From: Ferdinandcohnia sp047246645
GTDB lineage: Bacteria > Bacillota > Bacilli > Bacillales > Bacillaceae_L
Reading direction: 5' to 3'
NCBI RefSeq assembly: GCF_047246645.1
Contig: NZ_JBFOKR010000002.1
Span: forward strand, 265,739-329,738
DNA: 64,000 nucleotides
Shown here: positions 34,178-43,625 of the stretch, in pieces
Layout: every line of letters starts with the position of its first letter
How positions within the stretch are numbered: position 1 is the stretch's first letter
The notes under the pieces: generated by a model
Seen by the model: the letters and a program-made list of their open reading frames with translations, nothing else
Databases searched by the model: none
What the model was told of the DNA's origin: nothing
Translations under genes and position numbers: made by a program

Positions 34178-35404
34178 TTAAATATTTACCTGAACAGGAA
34201 TGTATAAAAGCTGTCCTTCTGATAAAGAATCTTCATTTAGGGTGTTTACTCGTACTAATTGCTGAGTAGAGATTTCATAGCGCTCCGCAATTTTATCTAT
34301 CGTATCACCACTTTGAACAATACAAATCTTCATTGTTGTATGTTCTTCTACTTCATCTCTACCAAATATTTTCGTAAGAAGTAATTCATTTTCGCTTCTT
34401 GTAGAAGATTGATTACTAGCTTCTGCAGTTTGCTCTTTCTCTGATCTTTCCTCAACTGCTGTTACAGTTTCTTTATTAGGGTTATCTGATCCGAAAGTAA
34501 GCTTATTATCATGTCTTGCTTTAACCTCAATTTGTGGTGTTAGAGTAGCCACCACTTCTTCTTCCTTCTCCTCTATCACTTCCTCGACTTGCTCTTCAAC
34601 AACCTGTAAAAGTTCCTCAGGCTCCTGATATGCCTCTCTTCTCGCTTCTACTTCAAAAGGTACGAATAAATCATCATCAGCTTCTTCCTGGTGCGAATTA
34701 TTTGTTTCACTGACCTCTTCTACCTCTTCATTCTCTGGTTTATGTAGCACTACTTCATCTGGTGATTGCAGTACTACTTCCTCTTCCTCGACTTCTTCAG
34801 AAACAGGTTCTTGCTCTGCCCTCACTTCTTCAAAAGTCTGTTCTTGTACAGGTTCTTCCTCAAAAGAACTGCTCCGAACGAGCTCTAGCTCTTTTTCAGG
34901 AGCTTCGACCTCTTGAGATGCCACAGGAAATGCTTCTCTAGCTGGCTCTTCAACAGGATCATCTGGTGGTGGTGTGGTTTGCGTAACATTTTGAATTCCA
35001 CTTATAGACAAATCCGCAATAATTTGCAGACAGCCACGTTTTGGAAGTTCATAATCAAATGCTTCGATAGATACATATACTTCATCAAGACTCTGAACAC
35101 GGTTTTGAGGAATCGTGATGTCAACAGGGAATCTATGATTTAATACACTGATTCCGTCTTCACGAGTTTTCACCTCATTTACGAGTCTTACCGACGTAAA
35201 GTCGCGTTCTTCCTCTTCAGAAGCATTTTCATCTATTCGATATTCACCAGTTAGTTGTAATGCACCGCGAATGGACACATATTGATCATGCTCTTGAATC
35301 ACAATATCTGGATCAAGAGAAATTGAAACAAGCTCTGAGACTTCCTGTCCCTTTTGAAACCAGACTGATTCCTCAACCGAAAATCGTAAGTTTTCAGATG
35401 ACAA
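34178..35404 (-). CDS. spoVID: Stage VI sporulation protein D (spore coat encasement)
   Basis: 408 residues. The conserved N-terminal domain (FSVEESVWFQKGQEVSELVSISLDPDI) covers about 1-135. A very Glu/Val-rich low-complexity middle (about 140-345) follows, and a C-terminal LysM domain (VQSGDTIDKIAERYEIS, about 358-405). Family role: drives encasement of the spore by the coat, interacting with SpoIVA and SafA. Start TTG 35404 follows AAGGAGGAG. A sigma-E-like promoter lies upstream. Confidence 0.94.
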   Translation of the reverse strand: MSSENLRFSVEESVWFQKGQEVSELVSISLDPDIVIQEHDQYVSIRGALQLTGEYRIDENASEEEERDFTSVRLVNEVKTREDGISVLNHRFPVDITIPQNRVQSLDEVYVSIEAFDYELPKRGCLQIIADLSISGIQNVTQTTPPPDDPVEEPAREAFPVASQEVEAPEKELELVRSSSFEEEPVQEQTFEEVRAEQEPVSEEVEEEEVVLQSPDEVVLHKPENEEVEEVSETNNSHQEEADDDLFVPFEVEARREAYQEPEELLQVVEEQVEEVIEEKEEEVVATLTPQIEVKARHDNKLTFGSDNPNKETVTAVEERSEKEQTAEASNQSSTRSENELLLTKIFGRDEVEEHTTMKICIVQSGDTIDKIAERYEISTQQLVRVNTLNEDSLSEGQLLYIPVQVNI

Positions 35405-35439
35405 AGCTACTCCTCCTTTCAGTCCCCTTCTATACTTAT

Positions 35440-35468
35440 TTACTATGACATTACAATTTTTATGATGA
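35440..35468 (-). promoter_or_regulatory. Possible sigma-E promoter for spoVID
   Basis: Minus strand: -35 TCATCAT (35468-35462), 14-bp spacer, -10 CATAGTAA (35447-35440). A moderate match to sigma-E, and spoVID is known as a sigma-E gene in B. subtilis. Confidence 0.4.
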
Positions 35469-35590
35469 TTTTAAGGGAATTATGATAAGTTCTTTAAATA
35501 ATATGTGGGAGAACAAAATATCAGTAGATAAAGTGGAGGCTGTAATGAATTGTTAATAGTGAAGAATTGTTGATTTTTGAAAGTACTTAC

Positions 35591-35711
35591 GAATAATTTT
35601 AATTAATGCCGAAATAATCCTGAAAACAACCGAATTAATTTATTTATGTTGAATTGAGAACATTATTGTCGGATTCTCACGCTTTATTGCCGAATTCTTC
35701 TATCCAGCTCC
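35591..35711. repeat. Degenerate near-tandem repeat, period about 20 bp
   Basis: GAAT or GAAAT/GATT cores, mostly preceded by GCC, ACC or GTCG, begin at 35591, 35611, 35632, 35651, 35672 and 35692, i.e. spacings 20, 21, 19, 21, 20. Units share a TTATTGCC-like end. Sequence identity between units is low, but the phase is regular. Confidence 0.5.
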
Positions 35712-35751
35712 TATTACAGCAGGAAAAGTAGCCTTTGAATGCAAAAAAAGA

Positions 35752-35771
35752 CAGACCCAAACCCAGGTCTG
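35752..35771 (-). terminator. Terminator after hemL (end of hem operon)
   Basis: CAGACC and GGTCTG arms (6 bp, 8-nt loop), with TCTTTTTTTGC following on the minus strand. Confidence 0.85.
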
Positions 35772-35788
35772 CCTTCAATCCTTTGATA

Positions 35789-37078
35789 TTAGCCCTTCAA
35801 CTTTGAAAATGCTGTTTCTGCAGCAGCAATCGTTTTATCAATGTCCTCATCTGTGTGAGCAGTTGATAGGAATAATCCTTCAAATTGTGATGGTGGAAGG
35901 AATACGCCTTGCTCAGCCATTTCACGATAATAAGTTGCGAAATAGTCTAAATTAGACGTTTTAGCTGCTTCATAGTTGATTACTTCTTCGTTTGTAAAGA
36001 AGAAGCCAATCATTGAACCTGCACGATTAATACGACAAGGGATATCATATTTTTTTGCAGCTGCTTCTATGCCTTGTTCCAGACGGTCAGCTTTCTTTTT
36101 AAATGCAGTATAATGTTCTGGTGTTAATTGTGATAGTGTTTCATATCCTGCTGTCATTGCTAGTGGGTTACCAGATAGTGTTCCAGCTTGATATATTGGT
36201 CCGCTTGGTGCAATTTTCTCCATAATGTCAGCACGACCACCGTACGCACCTACTGGAAGTCCTCCACCGATTACTTTCCCTAAGCATGTGATATCAGGTG
36301 TAACTCCAAAATATCCTTGTGCACAATTATAATCAACTCGGAAACCAGTCATTACCTCATCAAAAATTAGTAAAGCTCCATATTGAGTTGTGATTTCACG
36401 CAATCCTTCTAAGAAACCTGGTAGCGGAGGAACAACTCCCATGTTACCAGCAACAGGCTCTACAATAATACCTGCGATGTCGTCTCCAAATTGCTCAAAA
36501 GCATAACGAACACTGTCTAAATCATTATACGGAACAGTAATCGTGTTTTGCGCAATACTCTCAGGGACACCAGGGCTATCAGGTAGACCAAGAGTGGCTA
36601 CACCTGAACCAGCTTTAATTAATAAAGAATCCCCATGTCCATGGTAGCAGCCTTCAAACTTCATAATTTTATTTCGGCCAGTATATCCTCTAGCTAATCG
36701 TAATGCACTCATTGTAGCTTCTGTTCCTGAGCTAACCATACGGACGATTTCAATTGATGGTACTCGCTCAATAACCACTTCAGCTAATTTATTTTCAGAA
36801 AGAGTAGGCGCACCAAAGCTTGTCCCTAGTTCCGTAACCTTCTTAATTGCTTCAACTACTTGATCATTCGCATGACCATGAATGAGTGGTCCCCATGATA
36901 AAACATAATCTATGTATTCATTTCCATCTATATCATAAATCTTTGAGCCTTTTCCACGCTCCATAAAAATCGGGTCCATTTTAACTGATTTGAACGCACG
37001 TACCGGGCTGTTAACTCCACCAGGCATTAGCTTTACAGCTTTAGCAAATGCTGCTTTAGATTTTTCATAACTTCTCAT
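35789..37078 (-). CDS. hemL: Glutamate-1-semialdehyde 2,1-aminomutase
   Basis: 429 residues from ATG 37078 (GGGG 8 nt upstream; upstream in-frame starts to 37126 are rejected because the family begins MRSYEKSK). PLP-dependent class III aminotransferase fold: SSGTEATMSALRLARG near 120, FDEVMTGFR near 238, and the Schiff-base lysine K268 in CLGKVIGGGLPVGAYGG. Role: converts glutamate-1-semialdehyde to 5-aminolevulinate, closing the C5 route begun by HemA. Last gene of hemAXCDBL. Confidence 0.98.
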   Translation of the reverse strand: MRSYEKSKAAFAKAVKLMPGGVNSPVRAFKSVKMDPIFMERGKGSKIYDIDGNEYIDYVLSWGPLIHGHANDQVVEAIKKVTELGTSFGAPTLSENKLAEVVIERVPSIEIVRMVSSGTEATMSALRLARGYTGRNKIMKFEGCYHGHGDSLLIKAGSGVATLGLPDSPGVPESIAQNTITVPYNDLDSVRYAFEQFGDDIAGIIVEPVAGNMGVVPPLPGFLEGLREITTQYGALLIFDEVMTGFRVDYNCAQGYFGVTPDITCLGKVIGGGLPVGAYGGRADIMEKIAPSGPIYQAGTLSGNPLAMTAGYETLSQLTPEHYTAFKKKADRLEQGIEAAAKKYDIPCRINRAGSMIGFFFTNEEVINYEAAKTSNLDYFATYYREMAEQGVFLPPSQFEGLFLSTAHTDEDIDKTIAAAETAFSKLKG

Positions 37079-37143
37079 CGTCATAACCCCTTTCAATATT
37101 TTAGAGGTGATACTCCCCTTTTTCAAGGGGCAACACTACCACC

Positions 37144-38124
37144 TTATTTCTCTTCCAACCAACGAGCAATATCTTTTGCATGATACGTAATAATCAAATC
37201 TGCACCTGCACGCTTCATGCCTGTCATCATTTCCATTACAATTTCTTTTTCATTAATCCAACCATTTAGGGCAGCAGCTTTAACCATGGAGTATTCTCCA
37301 CTTACGTTATAAGCTACGACTGGAGCGTTAAAATTATTTTTCACATCTCTAATAATATCTAAGTATGAAAGAGCTGGCTTAACAATTAAGAAGTCTGCCC
37401 CTTCTTGAACATCAGACTCTGCTTCACGAATTGCTTCTAAGCGGTTTGCATAATCCATTTGATAGGTTTTACGGTCACCAAATGAAGGTGCACTTTGTGC
37501 AGCATCACGGAATGGGCCGTAAAATGCAGATGAATATTTAACTGCGTATGACATGATAGGAACATGTTCAAAGCCTGCTTCATCTAAGCCATAACGGATA
37601 GCAGCTACGAAGCCGTCCATCATGTTTGAAGGTGCGATGATGTCTGCCCCGGCTTTGGCCTGACTAATTGCAGTTCGTGCTAGTAAATCAAGTGAAGGAT
37701 CATTTAAAACCTGTCCATTTTCAACTACCCCACAGTGACCGTGTGATGTATATTCGCAAAGGCAAGTATCAGCAACAACAACAAGCTCCGGATGTTTTTC
37801 CTTTGTTACCTTAATCGCTTGTTGAACGATACCGTGGTCATGGTAAGCTCCTGTACCAACCTCATCCTTTTCTTCTGGTACTCCAAATAAAATAACAGAT
37901 TTAATTCCTAATGAAACAATCTCATTTAATTCTTCTTCTAGTAAATCTAGAGAAATATTAAAAACTCCGGGCATAGAAGAAACTTCAACTTTTTTGTTTT
38001 CTCCTTCTACGATAAATAGTGGATAAATCAAGTCTTCCTTATGTAAATATGTTTCTCTAACTAATGAACGTAAATTTGCTGTATGACGTAAACGACGGTG
38101 TCTTGCAAACTGTAATTGTTCCAT
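37144..38124 (-). CDS. hemB: Delta-aminolevulinic acid dehydratase (porphobilinogen synthase)
   Basis: 326 residues. Zinc-binding cysteine cluster DTCLCEYTSHGHCG (three Cys) near 119-132, and the two active-site lysines in YAVKYSSAFYGPFRDAA and FLIVKPALSYLD. Role: condenses two 5-aminolevulinate to porphobilinogen. The cysteine set predicts a zinc enzyme rather than a Mg-only one. 65 nt upstream of the hemL start, 3 nt from hemD. Confidence 0.98.
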   Translation of the reverse strand: MEQLQFARHRRLRHTANLRSLVRETYLHKEDLIYPLFIVEGENKKVEVSSMPGVFNISLDLLEEELNEIVSLGIKSVILFGVPEEKDEVGTGAYHDHGIVQQAIKVTKEKHPELVVVADTCLCEYTSHGHCGVVENGQVLNDPSLDLLARTAISQAKAGADIIAPSNMMDGFVAAIRYGLDEAGFEHVPIMSYAVKYSSAFYGPFRDAAQSAPSFGDRKTYQMDYANRLEAIREAESDVQEGADFLIVKPALSYLDIIRDVKNNFNAPVVAYNVSGEYSMVKAAALNGWINEKEIVMEMMTGMKRAGADLIITYHAKDIARWLEEK

Positions 38125-38127
38125 TTA

Positions 38128-38916
38128 TTATTCCTCCTTAGGCTTACAATGCGCCTCTATTTCTAAAAGTAAATCATCAATCGTATATGTACTAGGACAA
38201 ATGTGAATCGGAATACCTACCTTCATAGCCGCTAGTTTCGTTTGCGGTCCGATGCAAGCAAATACTGTACCCTTCGTCCACTCTTTCCACTCTGTTTGTT
38301 TAACAATCTTATAAAACTGAGAAACGGTTGAGGGACTTGTAAACGTAACAATATCTATTTCTTTGTTTTTTAAAAGTTGAATGAGCCGTGTTTTATCGTT
38401 ATCATTTTCTACTGTTTCGTAGACAATTAGATCTGTAACTTTAGCTCCTGATTCAGATAACTTTTCAACTAAATAGGGACGCGATAAATTTCCTCGAGCT
38501 AATAAAAAACGCACTCCAACTGTTACATATGGTTCCAGACTCTCATATAAACCTTCTGCAATAAACTCAGCTGGAACAAGATCCGGAGTAACACCATATT
38601 GCTCCAATGCCTTCTTCGTTTTTGTACCTACAACAGCAATTTTAGGCAATCCCTTTATTTCACGATTTACCAGATGATAGAATTCGAAAAAATAGTCTAC
38701 ACCATTTTTACTTGTAAATACGAGCCAATCATAGGTATCTAGCGTTTTAATCGTTTCAAGTATCATCTGTTCGTTTTCTGGCTTTTCAAACGCAAGTAAC
38801 GGTAGTTCTATGGGAATCCCACCAGCAGCTGATATTTTCTCAGAAAACTCAGCTGCCTGTGTTTTACTTCTTGTAACTAAAACCTTTTTTTGAAAAAGAG
38901 GTTTATCGCTCTCCAT
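38128..38916 (-). CDS. hemD: Uroporphyrinogen-III synthase
   Basis: 262 residues in two alternating Rossmann-like halves typical of HemD (KVLVTRSKTQAAEFSEKI at the start, DWLVFTSKNGVDYFFE near 60, DIVTFTSPSTVSQFYK near 198, FACIGPQTKLAA). Role: closes hydroxymethylbilane with inversion of ring D. ATG overlaps the hemC stop by one base (TAATG), so it is coupled. Confidence 0.95.
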   Translation of the reverse strand: MESDKPLFQKKVLVTRSKTQAAEFSEKISAAGGIPIELPLLAFEKPENEQMILETIKTLDTYDWLVFTSKNGVDYFFEFYHLVNREIKGLPKIAVVGTKTKKALEQYGVTPDLVPAEFIAEGLYESLEPYVTVGVRFLLARGNLSRPYLVEKLSESGAKVTDLIVYETVENDNDKTRLIQLLKNKEIDIVTFTSPSTVSQFYKIVKQTEWKEWTKGTVFACIGPQTKLAAMKVGIPIHICPSTYTIDDLLLEIEAHCKPKEE

Positions 38917-39848
38917 TACTGATTTAGCTCCTCTTTAACTTGGTCAATTAATTTCTTAGCTCCAAGCTCTGTTAGCTTAGCAGCTGCTGCGTTACCAACT
39001 TCTATTGGATTTGTTCCATACACTTGTTCTTTATAAATGGTTTTTCCATCTGGAGAACCAACTAATGCTGTAAGTGCAATTTCTTTTTGATCATTCATAG
39101 TTGCGTAGGCTGCAATTGGAACCTGACAACCACCTTCCATTTTGTGCAGGAATACTCTTTCAGCAGCTACTGTTGTTTCGGTATATTCATCATTTAACTT
39201 TGCTAATTCAGCTAATAATTCTGCGTCTTCTTCTCTACATTCGATTGCTAATGCACCTTGACCAACTGCTGGTAGGCAAGTTTCAGGTTCTACATACTCT
39301 GACACAACATCATCAGACCAGCCCATTCGCTTTAGACCAGCTGCAGCTAACACAATTGCGTCATAATCCTCATTTTCAAGCTTTGCAAGTCTTGTATCAA
39401 TATTTCCACGAATCCATTTTATTTCGATGTCATCACGTTTAGCTAAAAGCTGTGAGCTTCTTCGTAAGCTACTCGTTCCAACAACTGCACCACTAGGAAG
39501 TTCCTCAAAAGCTTTATTGCCTTTTGAAATAATTACATCACGATGATCTTCACGTTTTGGCACACAACCAATGACAAAGCCTTCAGGTAGTACAGATGGC
39601 ATATCCTTCATACTATGTACTGCCATGTCTATTTCTTTATCATATAGAGCTTGCTCAATCTCTTTTACAAAAAGGCCTTTTCCACCAACCTTTGATAAAG
39701 TTACATCAAGAATTTTGTCACCCTTTGTTACGATTTCCTTTACCTCAAATTCATAAGGTACTCCTAAATTTTTCAATTGTTGGATAACCCAATTTGTTTG
39801 AGTAATCGCAAGTTTACTTTTTCTTGAGCCTACAATAATTTTACGCAT
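38916..39848 (-). CDS. hemC: Hydroxymethylbilane synthase (porphobilinogen deaminase)
   Basis: 310 residues from ATG 39848, with AGGAGG 6 nt upstream; the frame opens further up to 39947 without a ribosome site and would run into hemX. SRKSKLAITQTNWV at the N-terminus, GTSSLRRSSQLL near 128, and the dipyrromethane cofactor cysteine C241 in EGGCQVPIAAYA. Role: polymerises four porphobilinogens. Confidence 0.98.
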   Translation of the reverse strand: MRKIIVGSRKSKLAITQTNWVIQQLKNLGVPYEFEVKEIVTKGDKILDVTLSKVGGKGLFVKEIEQALYDKEIDMAVHSMKDMPSVLPEGFVIGCVPKREDHRDVIISKGNKAFEELPSGAVVGTSSLRRSSQLLAKRDDIEIKWIRGNIDTRLAKLENEDYDAIVLAAAGLKRMGWSDDVVSEYVEPETCLPAVGQGALAIECREEDAELLAELAKLNDEYTETTVAAERVFLHKMEGGCQVPIAAYATMNDQKEIALTALVGSPDGKTIYKEQVYGTNPIEVGNAAAAKLTELGAKKLIDQVKEELNQ

Positions 39849-39862
39849 TATGTTCCTCCTAG

Positions 39863-40696
39863 TTATGAATGCCAAAAATGAAAACGAGATAGACTTCCAA
39901 ATAAAAAGAAATTTATTAGTAGAAGTAGAAACGCTCCCATATTCCAAAAGGCAATTGTTTTTCCTTGAAGCTTTTGCACAACTCTTTTATATAGATACCA
40001 TGCATATATTAGTAACACAAAAAAGGAGCCTAATACCTTCGCATCATATAAATAAAAATTATCTAGTTTTAGGTATGCCCATAAAACTCCTAAAAGCAAC
40101 GACAGTAAAAGCATTGGCACACCAATCAAATTCAATACATATGACATATGATCAAGCTTTGATAAGTCATCCATTCTAAGGAGTCGTTTCCCCCACTTTT
40201 TTTGCTTTAATAGATTGTATTGAATCGCATAAAGAATTGAAAAAACAAATGACAGAGAAAAAGCACCATATGAAAGAATCGCCATTGTAATATGTATCAT
40301 AAGTAATTCAGAAATTAGCTGTCCTTCTACTGCACTGGAACCATGCTGACCCGGTGCAAAAGTGTGAAGAGCCATTATGAAGAAACCAATTAAATTGGTA
40401 AAAAACACAATGAAATCAACTTTTAAAAATTTTGTAAGAAGTAGCGATAGGGAGATTAATACCCAGGCATAAAAATAGAGTCCTTCAAACATAGATAATA
40501 TCGGAAACCTACCTGTATCAATGACCCTAAAAATAAGAAATATCGTTTGAATTATCCATACAAATGCAAGTAACCAGAAGGCAAATGTGTTTACCTTCCG
40601 GTTGTTATGGAGAAAGTCTATAAAATAAAGTAACACACTTAGTGCATAGAGAATTACCGTAAACTCATGTAATCTCATTACATTCATCTCTACCAT
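39863..40696 (-). CDS. hemX: HemX, cytochrome c assembly-type membrane protein
   Basis: 277 residues with about eight membrane segments, of the CcsA/ResC-like superfamily. The WWD heme motif of true CcsA is not evident, but a histidine-bearing stretch (LISELLMIHITMAILSYGAFSLSF) is. In B. subtilis HemX lowers the cellular amount of HemA. ATG 40696 with AGAGGA 7 nt upstream. It lies between hemA and hemC, the conserved place. Confidence 0.93.
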   Translation of the reverse strand: MVEMNVMRLHEFTVILYALSVLLYFIDFLHNNRKVNTFAFWLLAFVWIIQTIFLIFRVIDTGRFPILSMFEGLYFYAWVLISLSLLLTKFLKVDFIVFFTNLIGFFIMALHTFAPGQHGSSAVEGQLISELLMIHITMAILSYGAFSLSFVFSILYAIQYNLLKQKKWGKRLLRMDDLSKLDHMSYVLNLIGVPMLLLSLLLGVLWAYLKLDNFYLYDAKVLGSFFVLLIYAWYLYKRVVQKLQGKTIAFWNMGAFLLLLINFFLFGSLSRFHFWHS

Positions 40697-40710
40697 ATAG
40701 GATTCCTCTC

Positions 40711-42066
40711 TTATGACTGTAGAGAAGGCTGCTTTTTACCAGCTGCTATCACATCAACCAGTTCATTTTGTTGTTTTTGTTTCCCTTTTTCGATATCAAC
40801 TGCTTCTTCAATATCAAAAATCTTCATAAACAATGCTAGAGATTCCTTGGCATTTGGTTCTGCAGCAAGCTCTTTAGCCTGTAAAATAGGGTCTTTTAAC
40901 AGCTGATTGATAATACTCTTTGTATGTTTATTTAACACCTTTTTCTCACGGTCTGTTAGACTTGGCATTTTTCTTTCAATGCTTTCCATTGTTTCAGCTT
41001 GAATGGCTAATGCTTTGTTACGAAGTGCTGAAATAACTGGTACAACACCTAGTGTGTTTAACCAAGATTTAAATTCAACTATTTCAGCTTCAATCATTAC
41101 CTCAATTGCCTCAGCCGCTACCATACGCTCTTGCATATTAGCCTCGACAATGCCTTCTAGATCATCAATATCATACAAGAAGATACTTTCAAGTTCAGCA
41201 AGCGCTGGGTCTAAATCCCTTGGTACTGCAATGTCTACCATAAATAATGGACGGCCTTTTCTCATTCGCTCAACATTCTGCATCATGTCCTTTGTAATAA
41301 CATAACCCTTCGCACCTGTTGAACTAATCATGATATCGGCATCAACTAAAGCACACTGTAACTCTTCAATTGTTTTTGCTTCACCTTGGAATTTTTCAGC
41401 TAAATTTTTTGCCTTTTCAAATGTACGGTTCATGACTGTAACTTTTTTCACACCTGAACCATAAAGATTTTGAACGGCTAATTCACCCATTTTACCTGCA
41501 CCTAAAATCAGCACATTTTTCGATGATAAATCACCGAATATTTTCTTTGCAAGTTCCACGGCTGCATAACTCACAGAAACAGCATTTGAGCCAATCTCAG
41601 TTTCTGAGTGAGCCTTTTTTGCAAGTGTAACTGCCTGTTTAAATAAGTGATTAAATACAGTACCAGAAGTTCCATCTTCTTGAGCTGATAAAAAGCTTGA
41701 ACGGATTTGTCCAAGAATTTGAGTCTCACCAACTACCATTGAGTTAAGTCCACAAGTCACATGGAAAAGATGGTCAACTGCACCCTCATTTTCAAAAATT
41801 GTTAAATACGGAGAAAACTCTTCCTTATCAATTCCGAACCACTCTGAAAGAAAGGCCTTGATGTAATAACGTCCAGTATGAACCTGATCAACAACCGCGT
41901 AAATTTCCGTACGGTTACAAGTTGAGACGATAATATTCTCAAGGATACTCTTTTTTGTTTTTAATTCCTTCATTGCTTTTGCAATATCATTGGGGTCAAA
42001 AGTAAGCTTTTCACGTATTTCAACAGGGGCTGTTTTATAATTTAATCCGACCATAATTGTATGCAT
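40711..42066 (-). CDS. hemA: Glutamyl-tRNA reductase
   Basis: 451 residues. Catalytic C50 in STCNRTEIYAV, GLNYKTAPVEIREK at the start, NADPH domain VLILGAGKMGELAVQNL near 185, and a helical dimerisation domain at the C-terminus. Role: first committed step of C5 heme synthesis, reducing Glu-tRNA to glutamate-1-semialdehyde. GGGGGG lies 9 nt before ATG 42066. First gene of the hem operon, with an extended -10 promoter about 80 bp upstream. Confidence 0.98.
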   Translation of the reverse strand: MHTIMVGLNYKTAPVEIREKLTFDPNDIAKAMKELKTKKSILENIIVSTCNRTEIYAVVDQVHTGRYYIKAFLSEWFGIDKEEFSPYLTIFENEGAVDHLFHVTCGLNSMVVGETQILGQIRSSFLSAQEDGTSGTVFNHLFKQAVTLAKKAHSETEIGSNAVSVSYAAVELAKKIFGDLSSKNVLILGAGKMGELAVQNLYGSGVKKVTVMNRTFEKAKNLAEKFQGEAKTIEELQCALVDADIMISSTGAKGYVITKDMMQNVERMRKGRPLFMVDIAVPRDLDPALAELESIFLYDIDDLEGIVEANMQERMVAAEAIEVMIEAEIVEFKSWLNTLGVVPVISALRNKALAIQAETMESIERKMPSLTDREKKVLNKHTKSIINQLLKDPILQAKELAAEPNAKESLALFMKIFDIEEAVDIEKGKQKQQNELVDVIAAGKKQPSLQS

Positions 42067-42147
42067 AGCTCTAATCCCCCCACTAAAATGTTTTAGTTCA
42101 TAATTAATTCGTTTATGTTGTTAAAGACGAACACAAAAACTATCTAT

Positions 42148-42156
42148 ATTATAGCA
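42148..42156 (-). promoter_or_regulatory. Extended -10 promoter for the hem operon
   Basis: Minus strand TGCTATAAT: perfect -10 with TGn extension, about 80 bp before the hemA ATG. No good -35 at the right distance, as is usual for extended -10 promoters. Confidence 0.5.
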
Positions 42157-42334
42157 TGTGCATTATTACAAAAAATCGAAAAATGTGTGAACACTATTTG
42201 ACAACCTATGCTAAGATTGTAAGTAGAATTTATAATAGACATATAAGAACATATTCGTACATATTTCGTTATACTACAAAGGTTACATTAACAAAAAAAC
42301 GTGGTCAAATCAAGTAACTAGCACGGAGGACCGT

Positions 42335-42820
42335 ATGAAAAAGAACAATATATTTTCTGGTATTATCTTAGTTGGGATTGGTTGCTATCTCCTTCTCCAG
42401 CAACTCCAAATACCAGTATTTACACATTTTTATTCCTGGCCAACACTTGTAATCATTGTTGGCATTGCTTTTCTTGTTCAAGCATATTCTGAAAACAATC
42501 ACGGCAGCATCCTACCGGGTGTCATTTTAGTAGGTTTCGGATTTCATTTCCATGGGATCAATCAGCTAGCTTTTTGGCCAAAGCAATCTGGAACGCTTTT
42601 GTTTATCATTGGACTAGGTCTGCTGCTTACATATTTCAAAACGAAAAATGGTCTATTTCAAAGTATACTTGTTTTAGTTGTTTCGTTGTTATTCCTTAAT
42701 TACAACCGATTTATGGGTTGGCTCGACTTTTTAGAAGGTGGTTTTGCCTTTATATTAAATTATTGGCCACTAATTCTAGTCGGCGTAGGTGTCTACTTAT
42801 TATTTATTAAGAAAAGGTAA
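42335..42820 (+). CDS. Small polytopic membrane protein (LiaI/LiaF-TM-like)
   Basis: 161 residues with about five short membrane segments and repeated glycine-rich helices (GIILVGIGCYLLLQQ, GVILVGFGFHFHG, WPLILVGVGVYLLF). This pattern is like the LiaI-LiaF-type transmembrane region of cell-envelope stress proteins, so that family is the likeliest, but no partner domain is present. GGAGG 5 nt before ATG. Monocistronic, divergent from hemA, ends at a bidirectional terminator. Confidence 0.8.
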   Translation: MKKNNIFSGIILVGIGCYLLLQQLQIPVFTHFYSWPTLVIIVGIAFLVQAYSENNHGSILPGVILVGFGFHFHGINQLAFWPKQSGTLLFIIGLGLLLTYFKTKNGLFQSILVLVVSLLFLNYNRFMGWLDFLEGGFAFILNYWPLILVGVGVYLLFIKKR

Positions 42821-42837
42821 AATATACTAATCATGCA

Positions 42838-42866
42838 AAAAGACAGAGTATTGGGCTCTGTCTTTT
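42838..42866. terminator. Bidirectional terminator between the small membrane gene and the ABC operon
   Basis: 11-bp stem AAAAGACAGAG with its complement, loop TATTGGG. U-runs are available in both directions (TTTTCTTT on plus, TTTTTGCATG on minus). Confidence 0.88.
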
Positions 42867-42872
42867 CTTTAT

Positions 42873-43610
42873 TTATAAAACCGAATTTAAAAAATCCCTT
42901 GTACGCTGTTCTTTTGGGTTAGCGAAAATGTCTTTCGGTATTCCGACCTCCACAATTTTACCATCATGCATATAAACAACCATATCCGCAACTTCACGAG
43001 CAAACCCCATTTCATGGGTAACAACAACCATTGTCATACCTTCATTTGCTAACTGCTTCATGGTCGCTAGTACCTCACCGACTAACTCTGGGTCGAGGGC
43101 GGAAGTAGGTTCGTCAAATAACATTATTTCTGGCTTCATTGCTAGTGCACGGGCAATTGCTACCCGTTGTTTTTGTCCGCCTGATAATTTTGATGGATAC
43201 ACATTTTCTTTTTCTGCTAATCCTACCTTTTGTAAAAGCTCCCTCGCTTCTTCAATTGCTTGTTGCTTAGGAATCTTTTTCACCTGAGTTGGTGCTTCAA
43301 TGACATTTTCAATTACAGTCATATGTGGGAATAAATTAAAGTGTTGAAACACCATACCCACTCGTTGTCGAACCTGATTCAAATTGTCTTTTTGAGGGTT
43401 AATCTCTTCATTATTTATTAATATCAAGCCACTATCTTTTATTTCTAAAAAATTTAAACAACGAAGCAACGTACTTTTACCAGAACCGCTCGCTCCTATT
43501 AAACACACAACTTCACTCTCTTTTACTTCGATGTTTATATCTTTTAAAACATGCAGGTCGCCAAATGATTTATTTAAGTTCTCTACTCGTATCATTTCTT
43601 TTTTACCCAA
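42873..43610 (-). CDS. Polar amino-acid ABC transporter, ATP-binding protein
   Basis: 245 residues. Walker A GASGSGKST near 38-46, Q-loop FQHFNLFPHMT, signature LSGGQKQR, Walker B IMLFDEPTSALD, H-loop THE. This is the GlnQ/TcyC class. TTG start at 43610 with GGGGGTG 8 nt upstream is preferred to the internal ATG. Last gene of a three-gene operon. Substrate cannot be set from the ATPase. Confidence 0.95.
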   Translation of the reverse strand: MGKKEMIRVENLNKSFGDLHVLKDINIEVKESEVVCLIGASGSGKSTLLRCLNFLEIKDSGLILINNEEINPQKDNLNQVRQRVGMVFQHFNLFPHMTVIENVIEAPTQVKKIPKQQAIEEARELLQKVGLAEKENVYPSKLSGGQKQRVAIARALAMKPEIMLFDEPTSALDPELVGEVLATMKQLANEGMTMVVVTHEMGFAREVADMVVYMHDGKIVEVGIPKDIFANPKEQRTRDFLNSVL

Positions 43611-43625
43611 TTTATTGTCACCCCC

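Larger units (their letters stand above)
35405..35788. other. 384-bp intergenic stretch between hemL and spoVID
   Basis: Contains the spoVID promoter candidate (35440-35468), an about-20-bp near-tandem repeat (35591-35711) and the hemL terminator (35752-35771). No gene seen. Confidence 0.6.

Noticed and set aside
42141..42240. PerR-type box before hemA
   Set aside because: The best match to TTATAATnATTATAA keeps only one half-site, too weak to call, although B. subtilis hemA is PerR-regulated.
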